Counted from the first letter of the stretch, positions 8,762-18,303 are shown. The stretch: DNA of 64,000 nt from an uncultured Caulobacter sp. (GCF_937900395.1 NZ_CALCDX010000216.1:62001-126000); one strand, 5' to 3'. Numbers and translations: made by a program. Notes: generated from the letters alone by a model not told the origin.

Positions 8762-9832
8762 ATGGGCACTGAACTAGCGACTTCCCTCCCCCCCTGGCCG
8801 CTCGACGCCTGGTACGTCGCGTGCACGCCCAACGAGATCGCCGACAAGCCGCTGGGTCGGCGCATCTGCGGCCAAGCCATCGTTTTCCATCGCGGCAAGG
8901 ACGGTCAGGCCGTCGCCCTTGAGGACTTCTGCCCGCACCGCGGCGCGCCCCTGTCATTGGGTTTCGTGCGGGACGGCGAACTGGTCTGCGGCTACCACGG
9001 GCTGGCCATGGGCTGCGACGGTCGCGCGTCTTCCATGCCGGGTCAAAGGGTCGGCGGCTTCCCCGCGATCCGGGCCTATCCGGTGCTGGAACGCTACGGC
9101 TTCATCTGGGTGTGGCCAGGCGATCCGGCCCAGGCCGATCCCGCCAAGCTGCATCCGCTGTTCTGGGCGGAGAGCCCGGACTGGGCCTATGGCGGCGGGC
9201 TTTATCACATCGCCTGCGACTATCGGCTGATGGTCGACAATCTGATGGACCTGACCCACGAAACCTACGTCCACGCCACCAGCATCGGTCAGAAGGAGAT
9301 CGACGAGGCGCCGGTCACGACCAAGCTCGAGGGCGACGAAGTGGTCACGAGCCGCTTCATGGAGGGCATCCACGCCCCGCCCTTCTGGCGCATGGCCTTG
9401 CGCGGCGCGGGCCTGCCCGAGGACGCCTTGGTCGATCGCTGGCAGATCTGCCGCTTCTCCCTGCCCAGCCACGTCATGATCGAGGTCGGCGTCGCCCTGG
9501 CCGGGAACGGCGGCTACCACGCCCCTGCGGACAAGAAAGTTTCCAGCGTCGTCGTGGACTTCATCACGCCCGAGACCGAGACCTCGCACCACTATTTCTG
9601 GGGCATGGCCCGCAGCTTCGCGGTCCAGGACGCCGCCCTGACGGATACGATCCGGGAAGGCCAAGGCAAGATCTTCGGCGAAGACCTCGAGATGCTGGAA
9701 CGTCAGCAGAAGAACCTTCTAGCCTATCCCGACCGCAAGCTGCTGAAGCTGAACATCGACGCTGGCGGCGTGCGCTCGCGCATGGCGATCGATAAGGCCA
9801 TCGCGCAAGAATCCGCGGCGCGCGTCGGATGA
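8762..9832 (+). CDS. vanA: Vanillate O-demethylase, Rieske oxygenase subunit VanA
   Basis: Terminal oxygenase of vanillate demethylase, 356 residues; it converts vanillate to protocatechuate plus formaldehyde. The Rieske [2Fe-2S] ligands are Cys57/His59 (FCPHRGAP) and Cys76/His79 (VCGYHG). The mononuclear iron site is expected around NLMDLTHETYVH, where an Asp and two His occur in the family pattern. The start is the ATG at 8762, preceded by GAGGAA at good spacing; an open frame from 8717 would cross operator 2 and is unlikely. It is divergent from vanR and overlaps vanB by ATGA. Its product feeds the pca genes downstream. Confidence 0.96.
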   Translation: MGTELATSLPPWPLDAWYVACTPNEIADKPLGRRICGQAIVFHRGKDGQAVALEDFCPHRGAPLSLGFVRDGELVCGYHGLAMGCDGRASSMPGQRVGGFPAIRAYPVLERYGFIWVWPGDPAQADPAKLHPLFWAESPDWAYGGGLYHIACDYRLMVDNLMDLTHETYVHATSIGQKEIDEAPVTTKLEGDEVVTSRFMEGIHAPPFWRMALRGAGLPEDALVDRWQICRFSLPSHVMIEVGVALAGNGGYHAPADKKVSSVVVDFITPETETSHHYFWGMARSFAVQDAALTDTIREGQGKIFGEDLEMLERQQKNLLAYPDRKLLKLNIDAGGVRSRMAIDKAIAQESAARVG

Positions 9833-10776
9833 TCAAGGTTCGCGTCGCGTCTCGTGCCACCGTGGCGGACGACATTGTCGGGTTGGATCTCGTCCACGCC
9901 GAGGGCGGCGAACTGCCGCCGTTCAGCGCCGGCGCCCATGTCGACCTCTTCCTCGGCAACGGCCTGACTCGGCAGTACTCCTTGTGCAACGACCCAGCTG
10001 ATCCGAGCCGCTATCGGATCGCTGTCTTGCGCGAGCCGACGTCGCGGGGCGGCTCGGCCTTCGTGCACGACGCCTTGGTCAAGGGCGCGACGCTGACGAT
10101 CAGTCCGCCGCGCAACCTCTTCGCGTTGGACGAGGCCGGGCGCGAGCATTTGTTGTTCGCCGGCGGCGTCGGGGTGACGCCGATCCTCGCCATGGCGCAT
10201 CGGCTTCATGCGCTTGGGGCGCCCTTCACGCTCTACTATTGCGCGCGGTCGCGGTCTCGCGCGGCGTTCCTCGAAGAACTGACGAGCGCGCCGTTCGCAT
10301 CATCGGTGCGCCTGTCTTTCGACGACGAGCCAGACACCCGCCTCGACCTCGACCAGATCCTCGCCACGCCGACGCTAGAGCGGCGGATCTATGTCTGCGG
10401 CCCCACGGGTTTCATGAATTTCGTGACCGAGGGCGCAGCGGCGCGCGGATGGGCGACCACTCAGGTTCGCAAGGAGCATTTCGCCGCCCCTATCGCTTCG
10501 AACGAAAATCGGCCCTTTGAACTCGTCCTCGCCAGCAACGGCCAGGTCGTGCCGGTCACGGCCGACCAGACGGCGGCGGAGGCCCTGGAGGCCGCGGGCG
10601 TCTTCGTGCCGCTCTCCTGCGAACAGGGCGTTTGCGGGACCTGCCTGACACGGGTCGTCGAGGGCGAGATCGACCATCGCGACGCCTTTCAGACCGATGA
10701 AGAGAAGGCGGTGGGCGATCACTTTACGCCCTGCTGCTCGCGCGCGCTGGGTCCTCGCCTCGTAATCGACCTCTAG
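9829..10776 (+). CDS. vanB: Vanillate O-demethylase, oxidoreductase subunit VanB
   Basis: The 315-residue reductase that passes electrons from NAD(P)H to VanA. It has the class IA order: an FMN domain with RQYSLCN, a pyridine-nucleotide domain with FAGGVGVTPILAMA, and a C-terminal plant-type [2Fe-2S] domain with CEQGVCGTCLTRVVEG followed by a final CC pair region (FTPCCSRA). The start codon overlaps the vanA stop (ATGA), so the two subunits are translationally coupled. It converges on fcs with 10 bases between the stops. Confidence 0.96.
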   Translation: MIKVRVASRATVADDIVGLDLVHAEGGELPPFSAGAHVDLFLGNGLTRQYSLCNDPADPSRYRIAVLREPTSRGGSAFVHDALVKGATLTISPPRNLFALDEAGREHLLFAGGVGVTPILAMAHRLHALGAPFTLYYCARSRSRAAFLEELTSAPFASSVRLSFDDEPDTRLDLDQILATPTLERRIYVCGPTGFMNFVTEGAAARGWATTQVRKEHFAAPIASNENRPFELVLASNGQVVPVTADQTAAEALEAAGVFVPLSCEQGVCGTCLTRVVEGEIDHRDAFQTDEEKAVGDHFTPCCSRALGPRLVIDL

Positions 10777-10780
10777 GCGG

Positions 10781-10796
10781 GCGGGCTCAGGCCCGC
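10781..10796. terminator. Hairpin between convergent vanB and fcs
   Basis: GCGGGC-TCAG-GCCCGC forms a perfect 6-bp stem with a 4-base loop between the convergent stops, partly inside the end of fcs. It has no T-run, so termination strength is uncertain. Confidence 0.4.
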
Positions 10797-12271
10797 TCGG
10801 CGGTCAGGCGCTCTCTCAGAACGGTCTTCAGGATCTTGCCCGAGGCGGTGCGCGGCAGGGCGGAGACCAGAGTCAGCCCCTTGGGAAGCTTGTAGCGCGC
10901 CAGCCGGCTTTCGAGATGAGCAAGCACCTCGGCCAGATCCAACGCCGTCCCCTCCCGACAGGTCGCCACCAGATGGCCGACCTCGCCCCACTGCGGGTCG
11001 GGCACGCCGACAACCGCGCATTCGAGGATCGTGGGATGGTCGGCCAGGGCCGCCTCGATCTCGGCGGGATAGACGTTCTCGCCCCCCGAGATGAACATGT
11101 CCTTCTTGCGGTCGACCAACCAGTGATAGCCTTCGGCGTCGGCCACGGCAATGTCGCCGGTGCGGAACCAGCCATCCGCGGTAAAGGCGCGGGCGGTCTC
11201 ATCGGATCGCCGCCAATAACCGAGGAAGACGTTGTCGCCCTTCAGCAGCAGTTCGCCCGGAACGCCCGCCGGGCAATCGTTGTCCTGGTCATCGACGATG
11301 CGGGTGAAGACCGCCGGCATGGGCAGACCCGCCGACCCGGCCCGCCCGTCGATCAAGACCGGATCGGCGGGCATGCCGAACACGGTCCCAGCCTCGCTCA
11401 TGCCATAGCCGTCGACCACCGGAATGCCCTGCGCCAGCCAGGCGCGGATATCGGAGGCCGGATGCGGCGCGCCGCCGGTGAAGATCGCCGTCAGCCGTTT
11501 CAGCGCCGAGGCGTCGAAGGCCGGTTGCGCCCGCAGCATGGCGGCCATTTGCGGCACGCAGAAATAATGGGTCACACCCAGCTTGGGATCGCCAAGCCTG
11601 GCCAAGGTCCGGCTGGGCTCGAAGCCGTCCGACACCAGAATGGTCCCGCCGTGCATCAGGACCGGCCGGATCGAGGTGATCAGGCCGATGATGTGGAACA
11701 TCGGCGCGTCCACCAGGAAGACGCTCTCATGCGTCACCTTGCCAAGACGACCGAAGTTGATGGCCGTCTGGTCCAGGTTGCGCTCGGAGAGCATCGCGCC
11801 CTTGGGACGTCCCGAGGTGCCGGACGTGTAGAGGATCAGCGAAGGACGCTCACGGTCCGCCGGTCCCGCCGCCTCGGGTTCGGCCGCGTCGATCTCGGCC
11901 TGCAAGACGTCGAGATCGAGGCCCTGCAGCCCCGCCGCCGCCAGGAAGCCGTCGCCAACGATCAAGGCGGGCGCCGCGTCCTCCACGAGGGAGGCCACCT
12001 CGGCCGGCGAAAGGCGCCAATTGAGCGGAACGAACATCGCGCCCAGCCGCGCGCACGCCAGGTGAAGGACCGCGAGCAGCACCCGGTTGCGCGCGAGGGT
12101 GGCGAAACGATCCCCCTCCCCTAAGCCGCGTTGACGCAACACGCGAACGGCGCGCGCGATGGCGTCATCCAACTCGGCATAGGTCCAGGAACGCCCGCTC
12201 GCCAGATCAACGGCCGCCGGCCGGTCGGGCTGCAGGCGCGCTTGGAGAGCGACGTGGTCCGTCGGCGTCAT
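10787..12271 (-). CDS. fcs: Feruloyl-CoA (hydroxycinnamoyl-CoA) synthetase
   Basis: A 494-residue member of the acyl-adenylate-forming (AMP-binding) family. It shows the P-loop-like motif LILYTSGTSGRPKGAM, the adenylate motif GYGMSEAG, the hinge-region sequence GWFRTGDIA, and the C-terminal catalytic lysine segment PRTASGKILK. In this context it activates ferulate, p-coumarate or caffeate with CoA and ATP. It is the third gene of the leftward vdh-ech-fcs unit, 44 bases after ech. Substrate assignment rests on the ech and vdh neighbours; by sequence alone it could be another medium-chain or aromatic acyl-CoA ligase. Confidence 0.9.
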   Translation of the reverse strand: MTPTDHVALQARLQPDRPAAVDLASGRSWTYAELDDAIARAVRVLRQRGLGEGDRFATLARNRVLLAVLHLACARLGAMFVPLNWRLSPAEVASLVEDAAPALIVGDGFLAAAGLQGLDLDVLQAEIDAAEPEAAGPADRERPSLILYTSGTSGRPKGAMLSERNLDQTAINFGRLGKVTHESVFLVDAPMFHIIGLITSIRPVLMHGGTILVSDGFEPSRTLARLGDPKLGVTHYFCVPQMAAMLRAQPAFDASALKRLTAIFTGGAPHPASDIRAWLAQGIPVVDGYGMSEAGTVFGMPADPVLIDGRAGSAGLPMPAVFTRIVDDQDNDCPAGVPGELLLKGDNVFLGYWRRSDETARAFTADGWFRTGDIAVADAEGYHWLVDRKKDMFISGGENVYPAEIEAALADHPTILECAVVGVPDPQWGEVGHLVATCREGTALDLAEVLAHLESRLARYKLPKGLTLVSALPRTASGKILKTVLRERLTAERA

Positions 12272-12315
12272 CGGCTCTCGCCTTCCTTGTTGTTTCCCCC
12301 CGAAGCCCTCTCGCT

Positions 12316-13137
12316 CTATTTGGCGAGATTGTAGGCCCCGAGCCCTGGCTTGTAGGTCTTGTCGTCGATGAACTGCTTGATGCCTTCCTTGCGGCCCTCG
12401 TTGTCGAACGAGTTGGCCGCCTCTTGGGCGCGGACCAGATAGTCCTCGGCGTTGTCGTAGGTCATTTCCTTGACCCGCCGGATCGCGTCCTTGGTCGCCT
12501 TCAGGGCCACCGGGTTCTTCTTCAGAAGCACCTCGGCCAGTTCACGGACGCGGGCCTCAAGCTTGTCGAGCGGCACGCTCTCATTGACCAGGCGCCAGGC
12601 GGCGGCCTTCTGGCCGTCGATCAGCTCGCCGGTCATGGCGTGATACATGGCGTCGCGCATCGGCATCAGGTCGACAACCACCTTGGTGGCGCCGCCGCCG
12701 GGCAGGATGCCCCAGTTGATCTCCGACAGGGCGAACTGCGCCTCGTCAGCGGCGATGGCCAGGTCGCAGGAATAGAGCGGACCGTAGCCGCCGCCGAAGC
12801 ACCAGCCATTGACCATGGCGATCGTCGGCTTCTGGTACCAGCGCAGGCGCCGCCACCAGCCGTAGGACTCGCGCTGGGCCTGACGGGTCGCGCCCAGGCC
12901 CAGGGCCTCGGTCTCGCGGAAGTATTCCTTCAGGTCCATGCCGGCCGACCAGGCCGAGCCCTCGCCGGTCAACACCAGCACGCCGACGTCGTCGCGGAAT
13001 TCCAGCTCGTCCAGCACCTCCATCATCCGCCGGTTCAGGGTCGGGCTCATGCAGTTGCGCTTGTCGGGGCGATTGAACTTCACCCACGCGATGCGGTTCT
13101 CGACCCGGAAGGTGACGGTGTCGTCGGTCTTCGTCAT
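12316..13137 (-). CDS. ech: Hydroxycinnamoyl-CoA hydratase-lyase (feruloyl-CoA hydratase/aldolase)
   Basis: A 273-residue crotonase-superfamily enzyme. It hydrates feruloyl-CoA and cleaves it to vanillin and acetyl-CoA (p-coumaroyl-CoA gives 4-hydroxybenzaldehyde). Features typical of this subgroup are SAGMDLKEYFRE, the oxyanion-hole segment GWCFGGGYGPLYSCD, and SEINWGILPGGG with the catalytic glutamate. The WWRRLRWYQKPTIAMVNG segment also matches the hydroxycinnamoyl-CoA lyase group. An AAGGA ribosome site precedes the ATG. It lies between vdh and fcs in one leftward unit. Confidence 0.95.
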   Translation of the reverse strand: MTKTDDTVTFRVENRIAWVKFNRPDKRNCMSPTLNRRMMEVLDELEFRDDVGVLVLTGEGSAWSAGMDLKEYFRETEALGLGATRQAQRESYGWWRRLRWYQKPTIAMVNGWCFGGGYGPLYSCDLAIAADEAQFALSEINWGILPGGGATKVVVDLMPMRDAMYHAMTGELIDGQKAAAWRLVNESVPLDKLEARVRELAEVLLKKNPVALKATKDAIRRVKEMTYDNAEDYLVRAQEAANSFDNEGRKEGIKQFIDDKTYKPGLGAYNLAK

Positions 13138-13177
13138 GTTCAGTCCTTGAATAGAAAGTAAGGCGACGCGCGGCGCG

Positions 13178-14590
13178 TCAGATCGGGAAGTGGCCGGTTT
13201 GGGTCTCGACCGTGATCCAGCGCAGCTCGGTGAAGGCGTCGATGCCGGCCTTGCCGCCGAAGCGGCCGTAGCCAGAGGCCTTGACCCCGCCGAACGGCAT
13301 CTGGGCCTCGTCGTGCACGGTCGGGCCGTTGACGTGGCAGATGCCCGACTGGATCCGCCGGGCGACCTTCAGGCCGCGAGCGATGTCGCGCGTGAAGACC
13401 GAGGCCGACAGGCCGTATTCGGTGTCGTTGGCCAGGGCGATGGCGTGCTCCTCGTCCCGAGCGCGGATCACGCCGACGACCGGGCCAAAGCTCTCTTCGC
13501 GGAAGAGACGCATGTCGGGCGTGACCTTGTCGACGACGGTGGCCGGCATCAGCACGCCCTTGGCTTCGCCGCCCGCTACCTGGACCGCGCCCGCCGAAAC
13601 CGCGTCGGCGACCAGGCCCTGGACGTGGGTGACAGTCTTCAGGTCCACCACCGCGCCTAGCGGGGTTTTGCCCTCGCGCGGATCGCCGACCGCCAAGCTG
13701 GCGGCCTTGGCGGCGAACTTCTCGACGAAGGCGTCAGCGACGGCCTCGACGACGATGATCCGCTCGGTCGACATGCAGATCTGGCCCTGGTTCATGAAGG
13801 CGCCGAAGGCGGCGGCCTTGACCGCCTCATCGAGATCGGCGTCCTCCAGAACGATCAGCGGCGCCTTGCCGCCCAGCTCCAGCAGCACCGGCTTCAGATG
13901 CTCGGCCGCGCGCTTGGCGATGATCTTGCCCACGGCCGTCGAGCCCGTGAAGTTGATGCGACGCACCGACGGGTGATCGATCAGGGCGCCCACCACCTCG
14001 CCCGCGTTCTTGGGCGCATTGGTGACGATCGACAGAGCGCCTTTAGGAAGGCCCGCCGCCTCGAAGGCCTCGGCGATCAGACCGTGGGTGCGCGGACAGC
14101 TCTCGGAGGCCTTCAGCACCACCGTATTGCCGCAGGCCAGCGGCGTGGCCACGGCGCGCACGCCGAGGATGATCGGCGCGTTCCAGGGGGCGATGCCCAG
14201 GATCACGCCCACCGGCTCGCGTACCGCCATGGCCAGGCAACCGGGCTTGTCGGACGGTATGACCTCGCCGTTGATCTGGGTGGTCAGGGAGGCGGCCTCG
14301 CGGACCATCGAGGCGGCCAGCATCAGGTTGAACCGCGCCCAGCCCTCGGTCGCGCCGATCTCGCCCATCATCGCCTGCACGAACGCATCGGCGCGGGCCT
14401 CGAGCTGCTCGGCGGCCTTGTACAGCAAAGCGCGGCGGGCGTTAGGGCCCAGAGCGCTCCAGGTCGGCAGGGCCGCCTGCGCGGCGTCGGCGGCGGCGCG
14501 GGCCTGATCGGTGGTCATGGCGACAGAGGTCGTGGCGACCGCGCCGGTGATCGGGTCGAGGCGCTCAAAGACGGCTTGGGTCGAGCTCAT
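13178..14590 (-). CDS. vdh: Vanillin / 4-hydroxybenzaldehyde dehydrogenase
   Basis: An aldehyde dehydrogenase of 470 residues that oxidises vanillin to vanillate and 4-hydroxybenzaldehyde to 4-hydroxybenzoate with NAD(P)+. It has the family glutamate motif LELGGKAPL, the catalytic cysteine in NQGQICMSTER, the nucleotide-binding FTGSTAVGK and the C-terminal MPFGGVKASGYG. GGAAGGAAC precedes the ATG. It is the first gene of the leftward vdh-ech-fcs operon; its upstream region carries the repeated GTATGCC elements described separately. Its products feed vanAB and pobA. Confidence 0.94.
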   Translation of the reverse strand: MSSTQAVFERLDPITGAVATTSVAMTTDQARAAADAAQAALPTWSALGPNARRALLYKAAEQLEARADAFVQAMMGEIGATEGWARFNLMLAASMVREAASLTTQINGEVIPSDKPGCLAMAVREPVGVILGIAPWNAPIILGVRAVATPLACGNTVVLKASESCPRTHGLIAEAFEAAGLPKGALSIVTNAPKNAGEVVGALIDHPSVRRINFTGSTAVGKIIAKRAAEHLKPVLLELGGKAPLIVLEDADLDEAVKAAAFGAFMNQGQICMSTERIIVVEAVADAFVEKFAAKAASLAVGDPREGKTPLGAVVDLKTVTHVQGLVADAVSAGAVQVAGGEAKGVLMPATVVDKVTPDMRLFREESFGPVVGVIRARDEEHAIALANDTEYGLSASVFTRDIARGLKVARRIQSGICHVNGPTVHDEAQMPFGGVKASGYGRFGGKAGIDAFTELRWITVETQTGHFPI

Positions 14591-14637
14591 GATCGTTCCT
14601 TCCCTTGGACGGCGCAGCGCGTTGTTCCGCGCGGATT

Positions 14638-14674
14638 ATTCGTATGCCGCTCGCTTTGTATGCCAGGCAAACAA
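14638..14674. promoter_or_regulatory. Putative operators of the vdh-ech-fcs operon
   Basis: ATTCGTATGCCG (14638-14649) repeats the sequence found before the MarR gene at 7821. Just upstream in transcription, TTGTATGCCAGGCAAACAA (14656-14674) is a 19-bp near-perfect palindrome (8 of 9 arm pairs) that also contains GTATGCC. The sites end 48-84 bases before the vdh ATG, suitable for repression. The remaining sequence of the 124-base gap shows no gene. Confidence 0.6.
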
Positions 14675-14714
14675 TGCTGACAAGTCACAATCCCTGGCTT
14701 GCTTCAAACGATTG

Positions 14715-15614
14715 TCAGGCCGCCAACGGCGAAGGTCGCGTCGCCCGATCCAAGCGGTAGCGCTTGGGCGAGCGCCCCTCGGCCTTGGTGAAAAACCGGG
14801 AGAAGTAGGCCGGATCCTCGAAACCCAGATGATAGCCCACCTCGGCGATGGTCATGTTCGAGTACAGCAGCGCCCGCTTGGCCTCCAGCATCAGCCGATC
14901 CTGGACCAAGCGCAGCGGCGAGGCGCCGGCGGCGCGCATGCAGGCGGCCCGCAGGCGCGGCAAGGCCACCCCCAGTTTGCGGGCGTAGGCCTCCATCGGA
15001 AGGCCCTCGCGGTAGTGCGTCTCGACCAGTTCGCGGAAGCGGGCGACCAGGGCGATATGACCGCCCTGCAGCGCCGGCCCGACGGCCTCGTCCTGGACCT
15101 GCCGGCGCAGCGCCTCGACCAGGATGGTCAGCAGGTGGGCTTCGGCCGCCGCCCCGCCGCCGGGCGCGGTCCAGACCAGCTCGCGCGACAGCTCGGCCAG
15201 CGATCCGGCGACCCGCGAGCGGGCGTCCAGCGGCGTCTGGCGGGGCGCGCGGAACAGGCTGGCGAAAGCCGGCTCGCGGGCCGTCAGATCGCGCAGATAG
15301 CTGTCGGCGATCGTCAGGACCGAGCCGGCCGTCTCGACCTCGTAGGCGAAGCCGTGCACCCGGCCCGAAGGGACCAGCAGCAGGCACGGCGCGGCGAAAG
15401 CGATGGTCTCGTCATCGACATGCATCACGCCGCCGCCGGCCGAAATGTGGAAGACGTGGTTGAGGTCCGTATGCGCGTGCGCGCGTATGTTCCAATTATT
15501 GGGCCTCGTTCGATCGTCCAACTCTTCGAGATGGATGAACTTGCCCTGCACCGTCTTCAGCGGCTCTCCAAAGAGGAAAAAGCTAGGAATTGCTGAACTA
15601 TCGGGCACCTGCAA
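14715..15614 (-). CDS. pobR: AraC-family regulator of 4-hydroxybenzoate catabolism (PobR type)
   Basis: A 299-residue activator-type protein. The N-terminal cupin-like effector domain (about 20-150) includes RAHAHTDLNHVFHISAGGG. The C-terminal AraC double helix-turn-helix (about 195-290) includes MEAYARKLGVALPRLRAAC and the second helix YHLGFEDPAYFSRFFTKAEGRSP. The opening PSFFLFGEPL resembles AraC-type PobR proteins. It is transcribed divergently from pobA, whose operon it most likely activates with 4-hydroxybenzoate as effector. The divergent gap is 142 bases (15615-15756). Confidence 0.88.
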   Translation of the reverse strand: MQVPDSSAIPSFFLFGEPLKTVQGKFIHLEELDDRTRPNNWNIRAHAHTDLNHVFHISAGGGVMHVDDETIAFAAPCLLLVPSGRVHGFAYEVETAGSVLTIADSYLRDLTAREPAFASLFRAPRQTPLDARSRVAGSLAELSRELVWTAPGGGAAAEAHLLTILVEALRRQVQDEAVGPALQGGHIALVARFRELVETHYREGLPMEAYARKLGVALPRLRAACMRAAGASPLRLVQDRLMLEAKRALLYSNMTIAEVGYHLGFEDPAYFSRFFTKAEGRSPKRYRLDRATRPSPLAA

Positions 15615-15756
15615 CGCTCCTGATTAGCGTTCGCGCACTGGCGCCGCTAAGCGAAAAGTCCAACTTTTTGGCAGCTCTGTCCATCCCCAGAAACCCGCCG
15701 AACCCGCACTCTCTCCCCAAGCCGCCTCAGAGCGGCGGGGTGGAAACGAGGACCAC

Positions 15757-16932
15757 ATGCGCACACAGGTCGCCATCATCGGCGCGGGACCAGCTGGATT
15801 GCTTCTGGCGCATCTGCTGCGTCGCGCTGGCGTCGACGCCGTCGTCATCGAGCGCCGCGATCGCGAGTATGTCGAGGGCCGCGTGCGCGCCGGCGTTCTG
15901 GAGCAGGTCACGGTCGATCTGATGAACGAACTGGGCCTGGGTGAGCGGATGCGCGCCGAAGGCCTGATCCATACCGGCACCAACATCGCCGCCGACGGCG
16001 ACCTCTTCCGCATCGACATGTCCGAGCTGACGGGCGGTTCGACGGTGATGGTCTATGGCCAGCAGGAGGTGATGAAGGACCTGTTCGACGCGGCCGAGCC
16101 GCGCGGCGTGCGCATCGTCTTCGACGCCGAGGACGTCGCCCTGCACGAGATCGACGGCGCCAAGCCCTATGTCACCTGGCGCAAGGATGGGGCCGAGCAG
16201 CGGCTGGACTGCGACTTCATCGCCGGCTGCGACGGCTATCACGGCGTCAGCCGCGCCACGATCCCGGCCGACGTCCTGAAAACCTTCGAGCGCGTCTATC
16301 CGTTCGGCTGGCTGGGCGTGCTGGCCGACGTACCGCCGTGCGACCACGAGCTGATCTATTCCAACCACGAGCGCGGCTTCGCCCTGGCCTCGATGCGCTC
16401 ACCCACCCGCAGCCGCTACTACATCCAGTGCGGCTTGGACGAGAAGATCGAGGACTGGAGCGACGAGCGTTTCTGGGACGAACTCTGCCTGCGGCTGGGT
16501 CCGGAGGCCGGAGCCCGGGTGACGCGCGGAGCCTCGTTCGAGAAGTCGATCGCGCCGCTGCGCAGCTTCGTCAGCGAGCCCATGCGCCATGGCCGCCTGT
16601 TCCTGGCTGGCGACGCCGCCCACATCGTGCCGCCGACCGGCGCCAAGGGCCTGAATCTGGCCGCCTCGGACGTGATCATGCTGGGCGAGGCCCTGACCGA
16701 GCACTATCTGGAAGGCTCGGACGCCGGCCTCGACGGCTATTCGGCTCGGGCGCTCGCCCGCGTCTGGAAGGCCGAGCGCTTCTCCTGGTGGTTCACCAGC
16801 CTGACCCACCGCTTCCCCGACCGCGACGGCTTCGACCGCAAGATGCAGGTCGCCGAACTCGCCTATATGCGCGGCTCGCGCGCCGCCCAGGTCACCCTCG
16901 CCGAGAATTACGTCGGCCTCCCGCTGGTCTAG
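15757..16932 (+). CDS. pobA: 4-hydroxybenzoate 3-monooxygenase
   Basis: Flavoprotein hydroxylase of 391 residues, the usual length; it converts 4-hydroxybenzoate plus NADPH and O2 to protocatechuate. The FAD-binding GAGPAG is at residues 9-14. The DG motif (GCDGYHGVSR) and the GD motif (AGDAAHIVPPTGAKGLN) are present, as is the RVRAGVLE segment of the substrate pocket. It heads a nine-gene rightward operon: pcaI begins 17 bases after its stop. Activation by the divergent pobR is expected. Confidence 0.96.
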   Translation: MRTQVAIIGAGPAGLLLAHLLRRAGVDAVVIERRDREYVEGRVRAGVLEQVTVDLMNELGLGERMRAEGLIHTGTNIAADGDLFRIDMSELTGGSTVMVYGQQEVMKDLFDAAEPRGVRIVFDAEDVALHEIDGAKPYVTWRKDGAEQRLDCDFIAGCDGYHGVSRATIPADVLKTFERVYPFGWLGVLADVPPCDHELIYSNHERGFALASMRSPTRSRYYIQCGLDEKIEDWSDERFWDELCLRLGPEAGARVTRGASFEKSIAPLRSFVSEPMRHGRLFLAGDAAHIVPPTGAKGLNLAASDVIMLGEALTEHYLEGSDAGLDGYSARALARVWKAERFSWWFTSLTHRFPDRDGFDRKMQVAELAYMRGSRAAQVTLAENYVGLPLV

Positions 16933-16949
16933 GAGGCTTCGGAGCAAGC

Positions 16950-17660
16950 ATGAAGAGCAAGATCTACGAAAGCGCCGCCGCGGCCCTGGAGGGCGTCGTC
17001 TTCGACGGCATGACCCTGATGTCCGGCGGCTTTGGCCTGTCGGGCAATCCCGAGACCCTGATCCCGGCCCTGAAGGACACAGGCGTCAAGGGTCTGACGG
17101 TGATCAGCAATAACTGCGGCGCCGACGGCTTTGGCCTCTGGATACTGCTGAATAACGGCCAGATCCGGAAGATGATCTCGTCCTACGTGGGCGAGAACAA
17201 GCTGTTCGAGCAGCTCTATCTGTCGGGCGAGCTGGAGCTGGAGCTGAACCCGCAAGGCACCCTGGCCGAGCGTATCCGGGCGGGCGGCGCGGGCATCCCG
17301 GCCTTCTACACCAAGACTGGCGTCGGCACGGTCGTGGCCGAGGGCAAGCCGGTCGAGACCTTCGAGGGCGAACAGTACGTCCGCGAGACCTGGCTGCGCG
17401 CCGACCTCGCCATCGTCAAGGCCTGGAAGGCCGACCCGGAAGGCAACCTGATGTTCCGGATGACGGCCCGCAACTTCAACCCAGTCATGGCGACGGCCGG
17501 CAAGGTGACGATCGTCGAGGTCGAGGAGATCGTCGAGGCCGGCGAACTGGACGCCAATGCGATCCACACGCCTGGCATCTATGTCGACCGCATCATCAAG
17601 TCGACGATCAACGAGAAACGCATCGAGAAGCTGACCACCCGTCCCCGGGAGACTGTGTAA
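16950..17660 (+). CDS. pcaI: 3-oxoadipate CoA-transferase subunit A
   Basis: Alpha subunit (236 residues) of succinyl-CoA:3-oxoadipate CoA-transferase, a family I CoA-transferase. The N-terminal MTLMSGGFGLSGNPETLI and later RAGGAGIPAFYTKTGVGT are the family signatures. The ATG at 16950 follows GGAGCAAGC. The longer open frame upstream overlaps pobA and is not used. It ends in TAATG, so the stop overlaps the pcaJ start by one base and the two subunits are coupled. It acts after pcaL in the pathway. Confidence 0.95.
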   Translation: MKSKIYESAAAALEGVVFDGMTLMSGGFGLSGNPETLIPALKDTGVKGLTVISNNCGADGFGLWILLNNGQIRKMISSYVGENKLFEQLYLSGELELELNPQGTLAERIRAGGAGIPAFYTKTGVGTVVAEGKPVETFEGEQYVRETWLRADLAIVKAWKADPEGNLMFRMTARNFNPVMATAGKVTIVEVEEIVEAGELDANAIHTPGIYVDRIIKSTINEKRIEKLTTRPRETV

Positions 17661-18303
17661 TGGCCTGGACCCGCGACGAGATGGCGGCCCGCGCCGCCCG
17701 TGAGCTGAAGGACGGCTTCTACGTCAACCTGGGCATCGGCATTCCGACCCTGGTGGCGAACCACATCCCCGAGGGCGTGCACGTCACCTTGCAGAGCGAG
17801 AATGGCATGCTGGGCATGGGCCCCTTCCCCTATGAGGGCGAGGCCGATCCTGACCTGATCAACGCCGGCAAGCAGACGATCACCAAGCTGCCGACCTCCA
17901 GCTTCTTCGACAGCGCCCAAAGCTTCGCCATGATCCGCGGCGGGCACATCGACCTGACGGTGCTGGGCGCGATGGAGGTGGCCGAGAACGGCGACATCGC
18001 CAACTGGACGATCCCGGGCAAGATGGTGAAGGGCATGGGCGGGGCCATGGACCTGGTGGCCGGCGTCAAGCGCGTCATCGTCGTCATGGACCACGCCAAC
18101 AAGGCCGGCCAGAGCAAGGTCCTCAAGCGCTGCGCCCTCCCCCTGACCGGCGCGGCCTGCGTCGACATGGTCATCACCGACCTGTGCGTCTTCGACCTCG
18201 ACCGCAAAGGGGGCGGCCTGACATTGATCGAACTGGCGCCGGGCGTCACCCTCGACGAGATCAAGGCCAAGACCGAGGCCGATTTCGACGCGGGAGCTTT
18301 CGC

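Noticed and set aside
15615..15756. An operator in the pobR-pobA gap (CCAACTTTTTGG at about 15660)
   Set aside because: The repeat is short, imperfect and has no second copy in the window; too weak to annotate.
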